Shown here: positions 52,531 to 61,823 of the stretch, piece by piece
Layout: the number at the start of each line of letters is the position of its first letter
How positions within the stretch are numbered: position 1 is the first letter of the stretch
Translations under genes and position numbers: made by a program
Assembly: GCF_902459535.1 (NCBI RefSeq)
Contig: NZ_LR699553.1
Coordinates: 1,054,001-1,118,000, forward strand
Origin: Paraburkholderia dioscoreae
GTDB lineage: Bacteria; Pseudomonadota; Gammaproteobacteria; Burkholderiales; Burkholderiaceae
Length of the DNA: 64,000 nucleotides
Reading direction: 5' to 3'
Notes under the pieces: model-generated
What the model was told of the DNA's origin: nothing
The model's database searches: none
The model's input: the letters and a program-made list of their open reading frames with translations, nothing else

Positions 52531-52616
52531 GACAAGCCAGCCCGTTTCTTTATGGTTCGCGGCAGGACGCGTGTCCCGTCGCTCGGATATTGACAACAGG
52601 CTGGCGCAGGCGTGCT

Positions 52617-53327
52617 TTAGATGAGTCCGTTCAGCACTTCCGGATTCAAGTTATTCAGCTGGTCGATGCGGCCTTCGCGAACCTTGTTCGCCCAGTCCGG
52701 ATTGACCAGCATGCCGCGGCCCACGGCAATCAGGTCGAAGTCGCCGCGGTCGGCGAGTTGCAGCAGGTTGTCGAGCGACGCAACATTACTGCCGTCCCCC
52801 ATGAGTGTGTCGATATGCTCACCCGTCATGCCGATGGAGCCCACCGTAATGGTCGGCTTGCCGATGCCACCGAAGAGCCCTGACGGACCGACGCGACGCG
52901 GCGGCTTATAGTCCGCGCCCTTAGCCTCATACAGGCCATCGACCGTATGCTGTTTCATCTGACCGACGTGCCAAAGCTGCGCAAGAATGGGCGTGCCTTC
53001 GGCGTGTACTGCGTCGACGACCTTCTTCCAGCCCGCGAGCGCTTCGACGCCGTACATACGGGGAACGCCCACTTCGTTCGCTGCTGCGTCGTGCGGGACC
53101 CACGTGCCTTCCGTGATGATGAGGCCTGCACCGCCCGCAGCCCGTTTGCGGTACTACGCTGCATTCGCCTCACCGGGCACGCCCGCCGGCGCCATCGTAC
53201 GGGTCATCGGCGACATGATGACGCGATTCTTCAGGGGCAGGCTGCCAACGTGTACCGGCTCGAATAGCTTCGCGGTACGTTCCGCGGCGATGGGTTCTAC
53301 CGGTTTGTTGGAGTGGTGTGCGCTCAT
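52617..53327 (-). pseudogene. Old Yellow Enzyme (NemA-like) pseudogene
   Basis: Read leftwards from the ATG at 53327 (AGGAGTTTCAC before it), the protein begins like an alkene reductase: AKLFEPVHVGSLPLKNRVIM, SPMTRTMAPAGVPGEANAA. Then a TAG occurs where the family has Tyr (N-V-x-Y-Y-x-x-R-A-A). The same frame continues with RKRAAGGAGLIITEGTWVPH, AQLWHVGQMKQHT and GPSGLFGGIGKPTITVGSIG, ending DFDLIAVGRGMLVNPDWANK. About 120 residues of the central barrel, including HxANGYLLHQF, are missing in frame between GPSGL and GIGKPTITVGS. One nonsense codon plus a large internal deletion make it inactive. Confidence 0.85.
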
Positions 53328-53834
53328 GTGAAACTCCTGCATCGGAATCCAGCTTTTGTCTTAGAGGGGCACCCGACCGTGACTGGGCGCAATGAGGCTT
53401 TTCCGGCGACACGACACCGAGAAAACTGCAAGGGCGCATTCGCTCCCGTCTGGTATAGGCGCGTCGAATCTGCTCTGTCCTGTTCACGAGCTAGATGCGG
53501 CATCCATCATGGCGATGTGCCAGAGGGAGTGCGAACGGCCCTTGCCGCGGTGAGCTGCGGAGGAACCGTTCGCGCTCGCTAAATACTGGCTTAGAACTCG
53601 GGTGAGAAAAAGCCCTTGTCGGGAGACCCTCTGTCGCTTCGCGGGAGTCAATTCTCTATTGCGTCGCGCGCGGCTTTCGTCTAACCGGGGTGAGGTGAAG
53701 GCAAGAACGAAGCACCTTCTACGCAATATTCTTTGGTTGGCTTTTCGGCCAGAGCAGGTAGCGCGACGAGTAGGGACTCGGTGCGCCGAAGTCCTTGAAC
53801 GGTCGCGATACTCCCTTAGGATTGGGCTGTGTCC
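53328..53834. other. Gap without a gene
   Basis: No frame here resembles a known protein. At 53494-53509 the 16-mer GATGCGGCATCCATCA repeats one at 22263-22278; with flanks it is 19 of 20 bases. No promoter could be defined. Confidence 0.4.
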
Positions 53835-54101
53835 TTACTGGTGGACGTTATCCACGGCATCGTTGCTGTCTCTCAGACCGGTTGCAGCCTTTGCACGGTG
53901 CTCCAGCACGCGCTGTTGTGCAGCCTGTAGACCCCTCGGGTATTGGGTGCGCTCGGAACCGGGCTGGTAGCCGACACTGACAAGTTCTTCGAGCTCCGCG
54001 GAAACCTGTGCGCGGGTCTTCGGAGTTTGCTGCGCGGATGCCGGCGCACAAAGAAATACGGTTGCAGCAGTCAATACCGCGGAGATAGTCACTTTCAACA
54101 T
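53835..54101 (-). CDS. Small exported DUF4148 protein
   Basis: The protein is 88 residues from the ATG at 54101. Residues 1-24 (LKVTISAVLTAATVFLCAPA ending ASA) are a signal peptide with cleavage before QQTPKT. The short mature part TRAQVSAELEELVSVGYQPG, then YPRGLQAAQQRVLEHRAK, fits the DUF4148 pattern (TRAQVxAEL..LexAGY.P....YP..lQAAe.rv). These small periplasmic proteins are abundant in Burkholderiaceae and of unknown function. An upstream in-frame ATG at 54179 would place non-signal sequence in front and is not preferred. Confidence 0.85.
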   Translation of the reverse strand: MLKVTISAVLTAATVFLCAPASAQQTPKTRAQVSAELEELVSVGYQPGSERTQYPRGLQAAQQRVLEHRAKAATGLRDSNDAVDNVHQ

Positions 54102-54461
54102 TTTAGGAATTTGAACGGGATAAAGCGGCGTGCGCGCAGAACAATTCGACGCCGTCGTGGGATGCCATAAAACAAGCACTGCGACACTTGACGGGGAAGT
54201 GTACGTGGCAAGTCAGCAGGGTGAAAGGCGCTTGCGAGGTAAAACACAATTCGCCATGAACGAATTGAAGACTAATCGTCGAGGACAGTTCGGTGCCAGT
54301 GGAGCGCGCTACCACTATTTTCTGGTTAGATAGCTAGCCACAGTACCGCTTTTGTCTGCTCAGCAATTCACCCCGTGCGAATGGAGTATTCGCGATTTTC
54401 ACGATTATCAGCGCCGCTGCGCGACCTAGACTGGATTTGGTAACGTCCGGTTGGAGTCGTC
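54102..54461. other. Gap without a supportable gene
   Basis: A 67-codon frame at 54130-54333 has no family resemblance and no ribosome binding site. Nothing else was recognised except GGAG before 54462. Confidence 0.3.
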
Positions 54462-54584
54462 GTGTTAATTGTATTCTTTGTCGTCAGCCCTGTAGGCATT
54501 GTCGCTTTGTTCGCGTTCGCGAAGTTTGCCGATGCCCGGTTCCGAGACTCTCAGCGAGAACCCGGGAACATTGATGAGCAGTAG
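54462..54584 (+). CDS. Small membrane protein (40 aa), hypothetical
   Basis: A 40-codon frame starting at GTG with GGAG five bases upstream. The product has one hydrophobic segment (LIVFFVVSPVGIVALFAFA, residues 2-20) followed by a charged tail (KFADARFRDSQREP and NIDEQ), as in one-pass small inner-membrane proteins. It lies 24 bases from the 3' end of the MFS gene on the opposite strand. No family is recognised; confidence rests on the ribosome binding site and the membrane-plus-tail pattern. Confidence 0.5.
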   Translation: MLIVFFVVSPVGIVALFAFAKFADARFRDSQREPGNIDEQ

Positions 54585-54607
54585 GTACCGAGATGTTCGG
54601 ATTGAAT

Positions 54608-56125
54608 TCAGGGCTCCGCTGTTTCATGCACCTTGCTCATCTTCGTGATGTCAAGTGACGGCACGCACAGCATCGCAAGGAAGGCGCACACGGCTACCGC
54701 GAACATGCAAAGGAACATCACGTGCAGAGAGTGGTGCAAGGCGAGCCTCAGCGCGTCGCTGGCGGCAAACTTCTCAGCTTGGGAGGCAAGCAGGCGACCG
54801 AGCTCTTCCGAAGTGACGGGAGGAGCGCCATTGGTGTGGGCCAGGCCGTAGTTCACAATTGCACCGAACACCGCTGCGCCAAGCGTGTTGCCGAGATTGC
54901 GCGAAAACAGGTTTGAAGCAGTTGCGCTACCTCGCTGAGCCGCGGGCACAATCTCCTGAATCAGGACCATGCAGCTGACGCTCAGCACGCCCATTCCGAA
55001 CCCCATGACGGCCGACCCAATTGCGGCAAAAAGCGCGCTACTTTCTGCTGTCATCAGTACGAAAGGGATGGCGCCTGCGGGCACGAAGAGACTACCGTAA
55101 ACAAGTATCCGACGCAGTCCGATACGGTGGAACGTTCTGGACGCAATGGTCGCGCCAGACGGCCAGCCCACCATCATCATGGTGAGGGTCATGCCTGCCT
55201 CTACAGGCGTACGATGCATCACACCCTGAACATACATTGGCAGGAACGTAGTGAGCCCCATCAGGGACATGCCCGTCAGCACGGTCGCTGCGTTGCAGAC
55301 AGCAACTGGTCGATGTGCCCATAGGCTCAACGACATCATCGGGTCAACCGCGCGCCGTTCCTGTACAAAGAAAAGGATGCTGCTTATCAGGAGCGTCGCA
55401 AGCTCGACTCCGAGACGCACACCGCTCGCACTTCCCGCGTCGGTGAGCAGCATCATCAGGGCCGCAACCGCTATCGTGAAAAGTGCCGCCCCGGCCACAT
55501 CAATCTGTGGGCGGCCTCGGGGCTTTTCCTCGTGGTAGAAGTAGACAAACCCCATTGAGGCCAGTAGCCCGATTGGCACGTTTATCCAGAAAATCCAGCC
55601 CCAGGAGAGCTCGCGAATCAGCAATCCACCTGCCGTTGGGCCAAGGACGGCGCATACGGCCCAGACGCTTGCGAGATACCCCTGAACTTTGCCACGCTCT
55701 CTCGGCGGGTACAGGTCGCCAATAATGGTCAACGTGACGGGCAAGATGGCGCCGGCCCCGATGCCTTGTATCAGCCGGAATACAATCATAGCGGGCATGG
55801 ACCATGAGAAGCCCGCGAGCACGGAGCCCAGTACGAAGACTGCGATGCCAGAGAGTATGGCTAGCTTCCGTCCGAACAGGTCAGCGAGCTTGCCAAACAC
55901 GACTGTCAAGGCGGTCTGCGTAAGCAGGAACGAAGAGAACACCCAGCTGTAGAGATTAAGACCGCCTAACTCGGACGCAATCTGTGGCATGGCGGTCGAG
56001 ACGATGGTCGCCTCGATAGCGACCATTGCCATCGAGGCCATCACCGAGATGACGACAAGAGGGCGGACGGTAGTTGTATGTGGCATGCTGTTCGCTGGGA
56101 CATCAAGGACATTCGAAGGCGGCAT
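54608..56125 (-). CDS. MFS drug-efflux transporter (DHA2/EmrB type, 14 TM)
   Basis: A 505-residue membrane protein with about 14 hydrophobic segments. VSTAMPQIASELGGLNLYSW near residue 44 is the DHA2 start pattern, FGKLADLFGRKLAILSG near 75 is motif A, RLIQGIGAGAILPVTLTIIG near 118 is motif B, and VLGPTAGGLLIRELSWGWIF near 150 is motif C of antiporters. It exports toxic compounds using the proton gradient. The gene is divergent from the LysR gene at 56384, its likely regulator. An internal ATG 13 codons downstream is an alternative start. Confidence 0.92.
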   Translation of the reverse strand: MPPSNVLDVPANSMPHTTTVRPLVVISVMASMAMVAIEATIVSTAMPQIASELGGLNLYSWVFSSFLLTQTALTVVFGKLADLFGRKLAILSGIAVFVLGSVLAGFSWSMPAMIVFRLIQGIGAGAILPVTLTIIGDLYPPRERGKVQGYLASVWAVCAVLGPTAGGLLIRELSWGWIFWINVPIGLLASMGFVYFYHEEKPRGRPQIDVAGAALFTIAVAALMMLLTDAGSASGVRLGVELATLLISSILFFVQERRAVDPMMSLSLWAHRPVAVCNAATVLTGMSLMGLTTFLPMYVQGVMHRTPVEAGMTLTMMMVGWPSGATIASRTFHRIGLRRILVYGSLFVPAGAIPFVLMTAESSALFAAIGSAVMGFGMGVLSVSCMVLIQEIVPAAQRGSATASNLFSRNLGNTLGAAVFGAIVNYGLAHTNGAPPVTSEELGRLLASQAEKFAASDALRLALHHSLHVMFLCMFAVAVCAFLAMLCVPSLDITKMSKVHETAEP

Positions 56126-56383
56126 CGCATGCGCCGGCGCACCTGTCGATTATGCCCGTCGAACGAATCATCACTATTCGCTGCGCGCGAAAAACCATTT
56201 CTCAAACACCGAATAACAGTGGCGCCTCGGGCGTCCAATGATGAAGAAAATACCGATTGTCGAGCAAGGCTGAAAAGTCAATTCGGGATGTCGGGCTTTA
56301 TTTGTGGCGGTTCGTGGCCTTAGAGTTTCTCGTGGCGCAATAGCGCTGCAATTCTCTTGGCGAGACCTTAAGAATCGACGCAA

Positions 56384-57322
56384 ATGGATTATCTACAGTC
56401 ACTCCGAATGTTCGTGAAGGTCGCTGAAGTGAGCAGCTTTGTGGGCGCGGCTGAGCAGTTCGACGTTTCTACGGCAGTAGTCACGAGGAACATCTCTTCA
56501 ATCGAGGAACGCCTTGATGCGCGTTTGCTTCAGCGCACAACGCGCAGCGTGACTCTGACCGAGGCCGGGCGCATCCTGCTGGAGAAGGTGCGGGGGATTG
56601 TCGCGGACATCGACGAAGTTGAGGGAGCGCTGCTGGCAGCGAGCAATGCACCGTCCGGAACACTGAGAATTGCAGTGCAAGGGTCGCTTGGAGCTCATTG
56701 TCTGGCGAGGATTCTGAAGGAATACGGGCTCCGCTATCCAGCCGTCACGCTCCAGATAGCGTTGACCAGCGGGGCCATTGACCTTGTCGAGCAGCGCTTT
56801 GATGTTGTCATTGCTGCGGACGACTATCCTCATCACAGTTCTGTAGTCAGGCGGCGACTTGTACAGTGGGACTTGTGCCTGGTTGCAACCCCGGACTATC
56901 TGGTGCCGTACGGGATGCAGGAAGCGGCGCTCAATCTTGACCGCCTGAATCTGCTGTATCTCGAGGACGTTTCAGCCGGCGCGGCAGCAGGCGTCGCTCA
57001 TCGGTGGGTCAACGAACACGCAGTGGGTGCATCGCGCCTGCAGGTGAACAATGCAGAAGTGCTGCGAAACATGGCATTGGAAAGCATGGGCGCCGCACTG
57101 CTGCCGCGATATATCGTCCAGCACGACCTGACCGATGGCCGTCTTGTACAGGTGCCGACGGACGCTTGTATGCCGACTGACGGGTTGAGTGTCGCCTACG
57201 CGAGTCGGCGCAATCTCGCGCCAAGCGTCCGGTCCTTTGTAGACTTTCTGGTTGAAGCGTTTGAACAGGAGTCGTCTTCGAACCCACTCATCCAGAAAGA
57301 GCTTGTTGAGCTCGAAAGCTGA
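56384..57322 (+). CDS. LysR-family transcriptional regulator
   Basis: The protein is 312 residues. The N-terminal HTH (SLRMFVKVAEVSSFVGAAEQ, DVSTAVVTRNISSIEERL, LLQRTTRSVTLTEAG) is followed by the effector domain (GTLRIAVQGSLGAHCLARIL, RFDVVIAADDYPHHSSVVRR). It is of the CrgA group. It is divergent from the efflux gene across a 258-base gap in which no clear dyad was seen, and converges with an LLM gene. Confidence 0.9.
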   Translation: MDYLQSLRMFVKVAEVSSFVGAAEQFDVSTAVVTRNISSIEERLDARLLQRTTRSVTLTEAGRILLEKVRGIVADIDEVEGALLAASNAPSGTLRIAVQGSLGAHCLARILKEYGLRYPAVTLQIALTSGAIDLVEQRFDVVIAADDYPHHSSVVRRRLVQWDLCLVATPDYLVPYGMQEAALNLDRLNLLYLEDVSAGAAAGVAHRWVNEHAVGASRLQVNNAEVLRNMALESMGAALLPRYIVQHDLTDGRLVQVPTDACMPTDGLSVAYASRRNLAPSVRSFVDFLVEAFEQESSSNPLIQKELVELES

Positions 57323-57344
57323 CGGTCCAACTTCGCGGTCAGGT

Positions 57345-58352
57345 TCACACCTCTCGCTTGTGGGCAGGGAAGTGCGGCAGAACGAACTCGGCGAGTTCGT
57401 CAAGAATGTCACTCGCAGGCCGCCGCGTGGGCTTCATGTGCAATCCGACGTGCGCTATGCCCGCCTCCTCCTGCATCTTCCAGAACTCAATAAGCGTATT
57501 GCGCCCGGCCCGTAAGACCCGTCCTGGCTGGACCGGCGCATCCGGGTCCTCGTGCAAATCGAAAAGTGTGCCGTAGCCGTACGGCTTGAAGTTCATCCCA
57601 GCACAAGCGGCGCGCCAGCGCGGAATGACGTCTGTCATGGTCCGCGCGTCAAAGCCCGCCCAAATCCACGCATCCATATGCTCCGCAATCCATTCGACGG
57701 ACTGACCGCCGCGCCCGATGGCAATCGTTGGTAGCTTTGGGCCAAGCGGACGAGGCACCATGTCGAGTTGTCCTCGCAGGTTCCCATAATGTTCGGACTC
57801 GATTACCGGATACGTATCCTCCGTGACCGCCCTGATGATGCCGCGTGCTTCGCGATAGCGCTCAGCACGATTTACGTATGGCAGACCAAACGCCGGAAAC
57901 TCCGTCGGACGGTCACCGCCGGCGAGTCCGAGCAGGAAGCGCCCGCCTAGAAGCTGGTCGACGGTGGCTGCCTGCTTCGCGACAAGCAGAGGATGCCGCA
58001 GCGGCGCAACGATACCTGCGGTTCCGATTGCAATATCTCGGGTGACTGCGGCGAGCCAGCCCGCGTACACCATAGGGTCGAGTATCTGCCCGACGTCGCC
58101 AAAGTTCGGGTCATAGAAGGGAACGTCACGTAGCCACAGCGCAGCCATACCCATTCGGTCCGCCTTTTGAGCCATTGCCGCGTGGTCTGCAAGCGAAGGA
58201 CCTGGCGAGTCAGGATACCCTTCGAGTGGAGCGATAAAGCCGAACGTCAGTTTGCCCGGTTGAAATACGCGGGAAAATCCCCGGTGCGTTGCGAGCTCGA
58301 CTGGTAACGAGGTGCCAGGGCCGGATGCATTACTCATGATGTTCTCGTTCAT
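57345..58352 (-). CDS. LLM-class oxidoreductase (TIGR03571-like)
   Basis: A 335-residue luciferase-like protein, distantly related to the two LLM monooxygenases of this window. FSRVFQPGKLTFGFIAPLEG, ADRMGMAALWLRDVPFYDPN, YAGWLAAVTRDIAIGTAGIV, RHPLLVAKQAATVDQLLGGR and FLLGLAGGDRPTEFPAFGL match the TIGR03571 subgroup. It may use FMN or F420-like cofactors; the subgroup is uncharacterised. It starts 156 bases from the GST gene. Start at 58352 or at the ATG at 58337. Confidence 0.87.
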   Translation of the reverse strand: MNENIMSNASGPGTSLPVELATHRGFSRVFQPGKLTFGFIAPLEGYPDSPGPSLADHAAMAQKADRMGMAALWLRDVPFYDPNFGDVGQILDPMVYAGWLAAVTRDIAIGTAGIVAPLRHPLLVAKQAATVDQLLGGRFLLGLAGGDRPTEFPAFGLPYVNRAERYREARGIIRAVTEDTYPVIESEHYGNLRGQLDMVPRPLGPKLPTIAIGRGGQSVEWIAEHMDAWIWAGFDARTMTDVIPRWRAACAGMNFKPYGYGTLFDLHEDPDAPVQPGRVLRAGRNTLIEFWKMQEEAGIAHVGLHMKPTRRPASDILDELAEFVLPHFPAHKREV

Positions 58353-58433
58353 GGCTGTTCGACTGGTATCGAATCAAGGAGGACAACGCTGGTTTGTTTC
58401 GCGGCGCGGCAGATGCGAGATGCGCCAACCGAC

Positions 58434-58468
58434 AAAAAAACAAACTCCTCGCCGTAGAGCGAGGAGTT
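58434..58468 (-). terminator. Rho-independent terminator of the GST gene
   Basis: On the minus strand AACTCCTCGC pairs with GCGAGGAGTT (58443-58468, six-base loop) and is followed by TTTGTTTTTTTG. It ends the GST transcript 40 bases after its stop. Confidence 0.92.
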
Positions 58469-58508
58469 CATTGGTCAGGACCGAGCGGCTAACGCCGCCC
58501 GAAAGACG

Positions 58509-59147
58509 TTACGCAGCCAGTTGTTCCTTGTGCAGCGCGACGAGTTCAGCTTCGTCCTTCAGGGCCTTCTGGGCAGACGGGCGGGCTTCGATACGGGCGA
58601 TGAAGGCAGCCAGGTTCTTGAGGTGGTCCAGGTTGACGCCCGAACGCTCGTGCCACAGCGTTGCCCACACGTAAGCGTCAGCAACCGTGAACTGTTCGCC
58701 CGTCAGGTACGAACGACCGTCGGACAGTTGCTTGTCGAGCACGCCGTATGCCGTGAGCAACTTGTTCGTATGGAATTCGATGCCTTCCGGGGTCATCAGC
58801 TTGCGCATCAGGGGGATGTGCTTCTGCGCGATTTCGGTAGCGATGAAGGTCAGCAACTGGTCCATACGAGCGCGCTCAATCGTACCGTGCTTCGGAATCA
58901 GGTTCGTTTCCGGATGCTGGTCGGCGAGATAGGACGTGATGGTGATGGTTTCGGTCAACGCTTCCTTTTCGCCGTCCAGCAGCAGCGCCGGCACGTAGAG
59001 AAGCGAGTTGACATCAGAGAACGTCGTGCCGTCGGTGGTCGACTTGCCGAACACGTCGAAGTGGACCAGTTCCGGCGTCAGGCCGATTTCGTTAGCGATG
59101 GCCTGTGCGGCGAGGGAGCAGGTAGCCTGGGCGATGTAGAGTTTCAT
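58509..59147 (-). CDS. Glutathione S-transferase (beta-class)
   Basis: The protein is 212 residues from the ATG at 59147 (MKLYIAQATCSLAAQAIANE); upstream codons to 59216 carry no GST sequence. The N-terminal domain holds the Cys-Ser pair near residues 10-11 and VPALLLDGEKEALTETITIT, with the cis-Pro and acidic-Thr glutathione site. The C-terminal domain has GEQFTVADAYVWATLWHERS. It is related to the GST at 27543 (about 30-40 percent by eye). It lies near ChaC, which degrades glutathione. Confidence 0.92.
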   Translation of the reverse strand: MKLYIAQATCSLAAQAIANEIGLTPELVHFDVFGKSTTDGTTFSDVNSLLYVPALLLDGEKEALTETITITSYLADQHPETNLIPKHGTIERARMDQLLTFIATEIAQKHIPLMRKLMTPEGIEFHTNKLLTAYGVLDKQLSDGRSYLTGEQFTVADAYVWATLWHERSGVNLDHLKNLAAFIARIEARPSAQKALKDEAELVALHKEQLAA

Positions 59148-59270
59148 TTTGAGCGTCGTCCTACGTAGATGATTGACCGGCTTGGACCGGGTTTCAGGTG
59201 GTGCGCCGTGGTGCACCGTTGGGATGAAGTATGGTCAAAATCAGGCCTTCGATAAACAGCGGTTTGAGAG

Positions 59271-60332
59271 TCAGTCTGTAGAATCGCGAGCGACAATCGG
59301 GGCATCCAGGTCCATCCGCGAGAGCTGCGTAGCGACGGCGGCCAGCGAGCAGATGGCGAGCCCGACACCGCAAAGCAGGAAGCCCGTCGAGCCAAGTGCA
59401 GACGCAAACACGGCCGCGACAGCCACGCCTGCAAGCACGCCCACGGAGCCGGCGCAGACGTGCAGTGCTGTCGTGACATCGGGTGTTTCTGGAGCAAGTG
59501 AACGCAACGTCGACTGTGTGACAAGCATGCCGCCTGAATGCGTTGCACCCCAGCTCAAGACGGCTACAGCAGTCAACGCGTCAGGGCCGTGAGCGAACAG
59601 GTATAGCAGCACATAGACAGATGCCAGAGCGATGGGATGAATAAGGGCGGTAAGAGCCGGCTGCTTGCGCAGAAATCCCCCGGCGAGGAGAGCACCCGCG
59701 ATGCCACCAACACCGAACAGGACCATCAGCAGACTGGCGAACGGAAAGTCGATTGCTGGCTGGTCGGTGAGAAGGTGCAAGGAGTTGCTGAAGACGGAGA
59801 ACATCGCGGCGTACTGCAGAGCTATCGCCGCGAGGGAGACCCATATGACACCCGTAAGCCGGACAGGGGACGCCAGCTTGGTTACTGCCGCATGACCCGG
59901 GCTTCTGCGGCGATGTCGGAGCATCATCCATATGCCGATGGCTGCCGTGAGGTAGGCAGCGGCAACGAACGAGACTGGTTGAGGAAACTTCGTCGAGAGC
60001 CAGGTCGCCATCGGCAGTCCGAGTACAAGACCAAATAATGCGCTTCTCGCCGAAGAGGTTCCTTGCCATGGCAAACCAACTGCTCCGTCATTGACCCCAC
60101 CGCTGGAAACGGCGCCTGCCAGAAGTACGGGATGAAGAAGAGCTGGGTGAAGCGAGAGAGAGAAACTTGGCAAGCCAAAGACCGTGCCAAATGCGGGGTT
60201 GATTGCACAAAGGCAACTGCAAACCGCGAGGCAGAACAGAACAGCCGTAAGCAGCCGTGTTCTTTTGGCCGCCGGCGAAAATATGGTCGCCAACGGCATC
60301 ACGAGACTTGCTGCCAGAATGAGAGCACCCAT
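59271..60332 (-). CDS. MFS transporter, N-terminally truncated and partly scrambled
   Basis: The 353-residue frame begins after AGAAGGAAGTTTCG, but its first residues (GALILAASLVMPLATIFSPA) correspond to the second or third membrane segment of DHA1-type transporters, so about 45 residues are missing. Residues 48-100 (GLPSFSLSLHPALLHPVLLA and onwards) do not form the expected motif-B region and look like a frame-shifted patch, while later parts (ALFGLVLGLPMATWLSTKFP, FGVGGIAGALLAGGFLR, GATHSGGMLVTQSTLRSLAP) fit the family. It may be a decayed efflux gene. Adjacent to GST and ChaC. Confidence 0.65.
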   Translation of the reverse strand: MGALILAASLVMPLATIFSPAAKRTRLLTAVLFCLAVCSCLCAINPAFGTVFGLPSFSLSLHPALLHPVLLAGAVSSGGVNDGAVGLPWQGTSSARSALFGLVLGLPMATWLSTKFPQPVSFVAAAYLTAAIGIWMMLRHRRRSPGHAAVTKLASPVRLTGVIWVSLAAIALQYAAMFSVFSNSLHLLTDQPAIDFPFASLLMVLFGVGGIAGALLAGGFLRKQPALTALIHPIALASVYVLLYLFAHGPDALTAVAVLSWGATHSGGMLVTQSTLRSLAPETPDVTTALHVCAGSVGVLAGVAVAAVFASALGSTGFLLCGVGLAICSLAAVATQLSRMDLDAPIVARDSTD

Positions 60333-60632
60333 CGAAACTTCCTTCTAGTCGCACGGCGCGGCACAGCGACCTTTTCAGTACATCCGCGCCCCCCAGTCGC
60401 GCTGGGGCAATCGAATCGACCGTACAGACGGGTCCCTTGTCGTGTGGTCTTGCGCTATCGGCCTGGCGTGGAAAAAGTGGACCGCTAGGAGCTGGAGACG
60501 TGGCATAGACTCAGACAATTAACTTACCAATATCTCCTGCGAAAAATGTAGCTCGCGCGGCGAGTGAGAAAAAGCCGTCGCCGGCGAATTGAGATTTCGC
60601 CGCTGTCTGACAAACAAGCACGGCACAATTGA
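60333..60632. other. Gap between MFS relic and ChaC
   Basis: No gene was seen. A palindrome TCGCCGGCGA lies near 60580 and a run of five A just before it on the + strand, which could form part of a weak terminator for the leftward ChaC gene. Confidence 0.3.
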
Positions 60633-61298
60633 TTACACAGAGTTTTGGCTGAGTTGCTGGAGTTCGGCCGCTAGCTCGTCTATGTACGAGTCTCGCATCT
60701 GGCAGTCGGCAAGCGCGCGTTGCAGTTTGAACACGTACTCTGCATTCGTACCGAACGACCCGGATGCAGCTGCCATGAGTGGAGCTATCGCTGCCGGCCG
60801 GGCGTCGGGTTCGAATTGAGCCTGCTGCGAGTTGGCCACAAACACGAGGGCCATTACTTCTCCGTCCGTTCTGAACCTGATTGGCGCCCAGGTCGGAGTG
60901 TAGGCCCCAGTGACCATCTCGCGAATCCAGAGAATGCGCAGTTCTTCATCCAGGGTTGCTTCGGGCATACGCAGAGCCACACCTTCGGTTGTGCCGCCTG
61001 GCTCGAGCGAAAGCATCCTTCCTGGCTTCTCGGGGCTACCGCGGCCAGCGACCAGGCGAATACAGAAACTGCGGTGCCAATCATCGAGTGTCGCTATAAC
61101 GCGACTGTCATACTCGGAAATGGGATTCCACATCAGCGAACCGTACGCAAAGACCCAAAGTTCTCCCCGCTCCGGGCGGCGCGACATGGTCTCCGCGAGC
61201 GATTGGTCAATCTGGGCTTGCGTCCAGAGAATATCTTTCGGCAGCGAGTCAAAGCTTTCGAGATACGCTCCAGAGCTGATGGCAGTTCGGTTCAACAT
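60633..61298 (-). CDS. Gamma-glutamylcyclotransferase, ChaC family
   Basis: The 221-residue protein has the cyclotransferase signature ELWVFAYGSLMWNP near residue 46, with YGSL for gamma-glutamyl binding, followed by SFCIRLVAGRGSPEKPGRML and GTTEGVALRMPEATLDEEL, where Glu is the catalytic acid region. ChaC enzymes split glutathione into 5-oxoproline and Cys-Gly in the cytoplasm. The GST two genes away suggests a small glutathione-turnover group. Confidence 0.9.
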   Translation of the reverse strand: MLNRTAISSGAYLESFDSLPKDILWTQAQIDQSLAETMSRRPERGELWVFAYGSLMWNPISEYDSRVIATLDDWHRSFCIRLVAGRGSPEKPGRMLSLEPGGTTEGVALRMPEATLDEELRILWIREMVTGAYTPTWAPIRFRTDGEVMALVFVANSQQAQFEPDARPAAIAPLMAAASGSFGTNAEYVFKLQRALADCQMRDSYIDELAAELQQLSQNSV

Positions 61299-61823
61299 GG
61301 CATTAGTCTCATTGGGCCGGAACAGCAGCGCTTACAGGTGAGAATGCACTCGCGGGTGGCTGACACACTCGCGTCAACTCGGGCGACGCTCGGTCCGGTG
61401 AATCCATATGTTGTTCTCAGGGACTTGTCTGAGATTGTGATTTGCGAGTATGGCCTGCTACGCGCTTCAGATAAACCCACGTTAAGGAGACGCAGCGTCC
61501 GCGCAGGAGCGACAATGCGCTCGACGCGATGAACTCGAATAAAGGATGCTAAGAGAAACTGAAAAAACACCGCTCATCTTTCGGTGGTTCCGAAAACTGC
61601 TTGAATGAAGACAGCGGCGGTTGTTCGGCGAAAGCGTGCAGGACAGAAGTAGACAGGAATTGTTCAGGATGACCGACATATATTTTCGCCGGATGCAGCT
61701 TTATCGCACTCATTTGATTGAGCAATTTCGGGATAGACCTCGTCAGAGTGTTCTCTGTATGGCTGGCGTCAAAGGTGCGATGTGCGCCTAAGGTCCTTCA
61801 GCTGGCGAGCAATAGGAATATGT
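61299..61823. other. Gap upstream of the OYE gene
   Basis: No coding sequence is supported. The OYE frame stays open to 61782, but GGAATATGT before 61824 and family alignment favour the later start. No dyad of convincing length was seen. Confidence 0.3.
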
